Shown here piece by piece: positions 62,201 through 64,000 of a stretch of DNA of 64,000 bases. How positions within the stretch are numbered: position 1 is the first letter of the stretch; every line of letters starts with the position of its first letter. The notes under the pieces were generated by a model, which worked only from the letters and a program-made list of their open reading frames with translations, searched no databases and was not told where the DNA came from. The translations under genes were made by a program, and so were the position numbers. Source of the stretch: Oxalobacteraceae bacterium (GTDB taxonomy: Bacteria; Pseudomonadota; Gammaproteobacteria; Burkholderiales; Burkholderiaceae_D); contig CANFLV010000013.1 of assembly GCA_947448025.1 (NCBI GenBank), positions 49,682-113,681 of the forward strand. Reading direction: 5' to 3'.

Positions 62201-63782
62201 GGCCGATCAGCTATCGGGCGGCGATGGCAGCGACATCCTGTTTGGCGGCAGTGGCAATGACACCATCAATGGCCAGGCCGGCACGGATTTTCTCTATGGC
62301 GAAGATGGCGACGACCTGTTGCTGCAGGATCAGGTGGATGGCCAGGACACGTTCTGGGGCGGCGCCGGCAACGATACACTCGATTACAGCATGGCTGGCG
62401 CGCCCGGCCTCCGCATCAAGGTCGATATGGCGGCCGGGACAGTCACCAAGTACTTGAGCGACGCAGTCATTGGCACGGACACAATCCACAACATCGAAAC
62501 CGTAATCGGTATCCGGCATTCCGAACCGGATCCCGGCAACGGTGACCCGGGCGGGACTGCCGGAAATGATTCCTTGACCGGCGGTGCCAGCGATGATTTG
62601 CTGAATGGTGGGGAAGGCAATGACAGCTTGAAAGGTGCTGAGGGTAATGACAGCGCCGACGGCGGCGACGGCGACGATGTCATTTCAGGTGGCGAAGGTA
62701 AGGACACGCTCAATGGCGGCGCGGGCAATGACGCGCTTGATGGCGATGGGGATTCGGACCTTCTCCTGGGCGGTGATGGGTGGGATGACATGAATGGTGC
62801 AGAAGGTGACGATTCGCTCGAAGGCAATGGCGGCGCTGACGTGCTCGCAGGCGCAATTGGTAACGACACGCTGGACGGCGGCACCGGCGACGATACCTTG
62901 CACGGCTGTGCCGGTAAGGACGTGGTAACAGGCGGCGATGGAGATGACTATATTGTGCAGGACCTGTCGCCCGAGAGTGATACCGTCGACGGTGGCGCTG
63001 GCAATGACATGCTTGATTACAGCCCGGACTACGTGGCTGCGATGAGCCTCAATGTCAATCTGGCCGAAGGGACTGTCACAAGATATATGAATGAGGTGTT
63101 GGTCGGGATGGATGTCATTCGCAATATCGAAGGCGTGATTGGCACGCGGGCAAACGACACGATGAGCGCCGGCGACAATGGCGATGTCCTGGAAGGACGT
63201 GACGGCAATGACACCGTGCATGGCGGAGTCGGCGCAGACTTGTTGGTGGGTGAAGATGGAAACGACACGCTCAGCGGTGACGCAGGCGACGACGCCTTGC
63301 ATGGTGGCGCAGGTGCTGACAGCGTATTCGCCGGCGATGGTAACGACGGTCTGGCCGGTGAGGGCGGCAACGACACCTTGGCCGGCGGCGCCGGTGACGA
63401 TACTGTGGATGGCGGTGACGGGAACGATGTGATCATCAACGACTCAGGCAATGACGTCTTCCTCTTTGCCGAAAACTTTGGCGATGACGTGATCATTGAC
63501 GGGACGGGCGTCGATGCCCTTGCGGCCGATATTGTCAGGTTCTCTGTCAGGCGGGCCGATGAAATTTTCTTCATGCGAGTCAATAACGATCTGAAAATTT
63601 TCGTTCCGGGCGCCGCGGAATCAATTACGTTCACAGGCTGGTATGGTTTGCCAGAAGAGGCGAGTGGCACACTGCACGTGCATATCGCCCGATTTGAGTC
63701 GGCTGACGAAGTGGTGCTTGAGGGCGCCTCGACTGTTCTGGTAGGGCTAGGCGTATCGCCAGTGTCGATGGCATCGCTCTGA
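59262..63782 (+). CDS. Large RTX calcium-binding protein with nine supermodules
   Basis: A 1506-residue acidic protein built almost wholly of GGxGxDxLx nonapeptide repeats, which form Ca2+-loaded parallel beta-rolls after export. No N-terminal signal peptide, as expected for type I secretion. The repeats are organised in nine supermodules of about 115-215 residues, each with GNDTIDGGxGxDTVDYS, a non-RTX strand block (NLATGKVIKYLNGVxVGTDTxRNIExxIGTR), a variable run of nonapeptides, and an end GGDGDDxILQD. The C-terminus (FLFAENFGDDVIIDGTG ... ITFTGWYG) resembles the haemolysin-type calcium-binding related domain and probably carries the secretion signal. No catalytic domain. Two cysteines (483, 1216) are unusual for RTX proteins. 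AGGAG precedes the ATG. Possibly a surface layer or adhesin. Confidence 0.9.
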   Translation: MGIISNGTEDDDTLSGAGSDDTINGADGDDSLNGGLGNEQFYGGAGNDVIAGRDGDDLIIQDILKGNDTIDGGSGIDTVDYGRVQLAGNTTIAVSVNLVTTSATKFLGGVSVGTDSISDIENVIGALGNDTISGNSEFNNLAGGAGNDKLYGDAGSDTLHGGLGSDLLDGGSGSDWIMQSDFAAGDVIDGGSETDFIDYGFDTGTGTAINVNLATGKVLKYRSDASSAATDTLRNIEGILGTRYNDTLTGSVNNDYLSGAAGNDTLNGAAGDDTLIGGSGTDSIAGGDGDDRILQDTWVGNDTIDGGNGVDVAYYSQSLQTDIAAAADLAAGKVIKYLNGVVVGVDTIRNVEYLIGTRFNDTITGGVNAESLAGGAGNDNLRGGGGGDRLVGAEGNDTLNGEVGNDRLTGGAGSDAVAGGDGDDLILQDDWTGFDTIDGGAGLADQTDYSLAPSLDIAINGSLAAGSVIKYLNGAAIATDSVCNIEYLVGTRGNDTLTGSAVADTLQGEQGNDSFDGAGGADILAGGAGEDTINGADANDTLNGDAGNDTLNGDAGNDTLNGGAGSDSIAGGDGNDRIVQSHWDNNDTLDGGLGVDSVDYSLAVTAGIGINANLATAIILKILNKVTIGTDTVRNLEAVIGTRFSDTMTGSVNADILNGAVGNDSLNGGAGDDFLSGGDGSDSVSGGTGNDYIVQDGWEGNDVLDGGADIDTADYSQALMTGIRIAVDRPAGAVVKYLNDIAVGTDTLRDIENLIGTRLNDAMSGGANADNMLGDGGDDSMAGGGGADILAGGGAQDTVNGNVGNDSLSGDDGADLLGGDDGDDTVDGGVGNDTLKGGRGNDSVGGGAGDDFILQGQSDGGDTLDGGIGIDTVDYGAVPFSRVRADLAGGVAVKIFVDGTYGVDSLHNIEGMIGTAYDDILSGSANPDVLQGEAGNDSLDGRAGADSLDGGAGSDLINGGNDDDTLSGGDGNDTVIAGSEADQLSGGDGSDILFGGSGNDTINGQAGTDFLYGEDGDDLLLQDQVDGQDTFWGGAGNDTLDYSMAGAPGLRIKVDMAAGTVTKYLSDAVIGTDTIHNIETVIGIRHSEPDPGNGDPGGTAGNDSLTGGASDDLLNGGEGNDSLKGAEGNDSADGGDGDDVISGGEGKDTLNGGAGNDALDGDGDSDLLLGGDGWDDMNGAEGDDSLEGNGGADVLAGAIGNDTLDGGTGDDTLHGCAGKDVVTGGDGDDYIVQDLSPESDTVDGGAGNDMLDYSPDYVAAMSLNVNLAEGTVTRYMNEVLVGMDVIRNIEGVIGTRANDTMSAGDNGDVLEGRDGNDTVHGGVGADLLVGEDGNDTLSGDAGDDALHGGAGADSVFAGDGNDGLAGEGGNDTLAGGAGDDTVDGGDGNDVIINDSGNDVFLFAENFGDDVIIDGTGVDALAADIVRFSVRRADEIFFMRVNNDLKIFVPGAAESITFTGWYGLPEEASGTLHVHIARFESADEVVLEGASTVLVGLGVSPVSMASL
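60876..60949 (+). repeat. 27-bp tandem repeat encoding NDTLNGDAG
   Basis: Two identical 27-bp units (60876-60902 and 60903-60929) followed by a third that matches for its first 19 bases (60930-60948). DNA identity amid otherwise diverged repeats indicates a recent duplication. Confidence 0.92.
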
Positions 63783-63900
63783 ATTGCGTCGCCAGCCTGA
63801 TCATTTAAGCGCAAGCCTGCATCAGGCAGTCCCTGCGAAGCCTCATACGGTGTCATTTGAAAAGAATTTGAAGAAATATGAATAAATCGCATAATAATTG

Positions 63901-63929
63901 TTGCAAAGGGATAGGTGCCTTGCTATAGT
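63901..63929 (+). promoter_or_regulatory. Strong sigma-70 promoter, rRNA-operon P1-like
   Basis: TTGCAA (63901-63906), a 17-bp spacer, and TATAGT (63924-63929) with extended TG-C before the -10. Upstream (63858-63900) is an A/T-rich UP-like stretch; downstream is a C/G-rich discriminator CGCCTCCCCGC. This is typical of stable-RNA promoters in Burkholderiales; the RNA itself, perhaps 16S rRNA or tRNA, would lie beyond the edge. Confidence 0.65.
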
Positions 63930-64000
63930 TCGCCTCCCCGCTGAACGACACGAAGTGCTGAACAAACGGGGTAGCGTCAAAACAGTTGCAGACAAACAAA

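Noticed and set aside
59262..63782. Repeat density suggestive of a CRISPR-like array
   Set aside because: Repeats are in frame, 27 bp in period and encode RTX nonapeptides; there are no constant repeats with unique spacers.

Overview
The window looks like a stretch of chromosome from a betaproteobacterium of the Burkholderiales, most likely Oxalobacteraceae (Herminiimonas-like). The basis is gene content: a fused IcmF mutase, paired short chromate transporters, a Mn2+ riboswitch in front of a TMEM165-type exporter, and a small protein of a type I associate with Oxalobacteraceae. This is inferred from protein character, not from a phylogeny. Coding density is high, most genes are housekeeping or metabolic, and no prophage, plasmid backbone, CRISPR array, tRNA or complete insertion sequence was seen.

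Layout. 1-7.3 kb: an edge-truncated methyltransferase, a fused isobutyryl-CoA mutase behind a palindromic operator-like site, a two-part chromate transporter and a large FAD dehydrogenase. 7.3-7.7 kb: a 398-bp non-autonomous element with IS4-like ends and an 11-bp target duplication. 7.7-14.2 kb: an FeS-type photolyase and the prkA-yeaH-spoVR stress operon. 14.6-25.7 kb: mixed genes, including a bacterial SET protein, a GSGD-repeat beta-solenoid protein, 3-methyladenine glycosylase, an Hsp70 (YegD type), NhaR, a Bax-inhibitor-1 protein and a TerC protein. 25.8-30.7 kb: a LysR-controlled catabolic cluster (MHS transporter, M20 amidohydrolase, D-amino acid dehydrogenase). 30.8-35.2 kb: an RND efflux pair. 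35.5-39.3 kb: an unusual minimal FtsH-like protease, then a manganese catalase / Nramp transporter operon. 39.4-46 kb: a Tim44-like protein, a serralysin-like protein whose zinc site is degraded, and a DUF1800/DUF1501 secreted pair. 46-53 kb: pirin, a Tat-exported dienelactone hydrolase, LysR/azoreductase, the Mn2+ riboswitch with its exporter, an FMN 2-hydroxyacid dehydrogenase and a PAS-GGDEF cyclase. 53-59 kb: a P2-type cation ATPase, a DUF6629 membrane protein, a class II aldolase and a probable delta-class carbonic anhydrase. 59.3-63.8 kb: a 1506-residue RTX protein made of nine large repeats. The last 100 bp hold a strong promoter resembling an rRNA operon P1.

How the genes work together. 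Manganese is a recurring theme: uptake (Nramp) is co-transcribed with a Mn-dependent catalase, and export (TMEM165 type) sits under a Mn-sensing riboswitch about 10 kb away. Two proteins carrying RTX repeats (40.5 and 59.3 kb) are probably exported by a type I system encoded elsewhere. The most unusual items are the nine-fold RTX supermodule protein, the catalytically degraded serralysin-like/DUF4214 protein, the minimal-periplasm FtsH homologue with an altered pore loop, and the IS4-derived MITE inserted beside a stem-loop.
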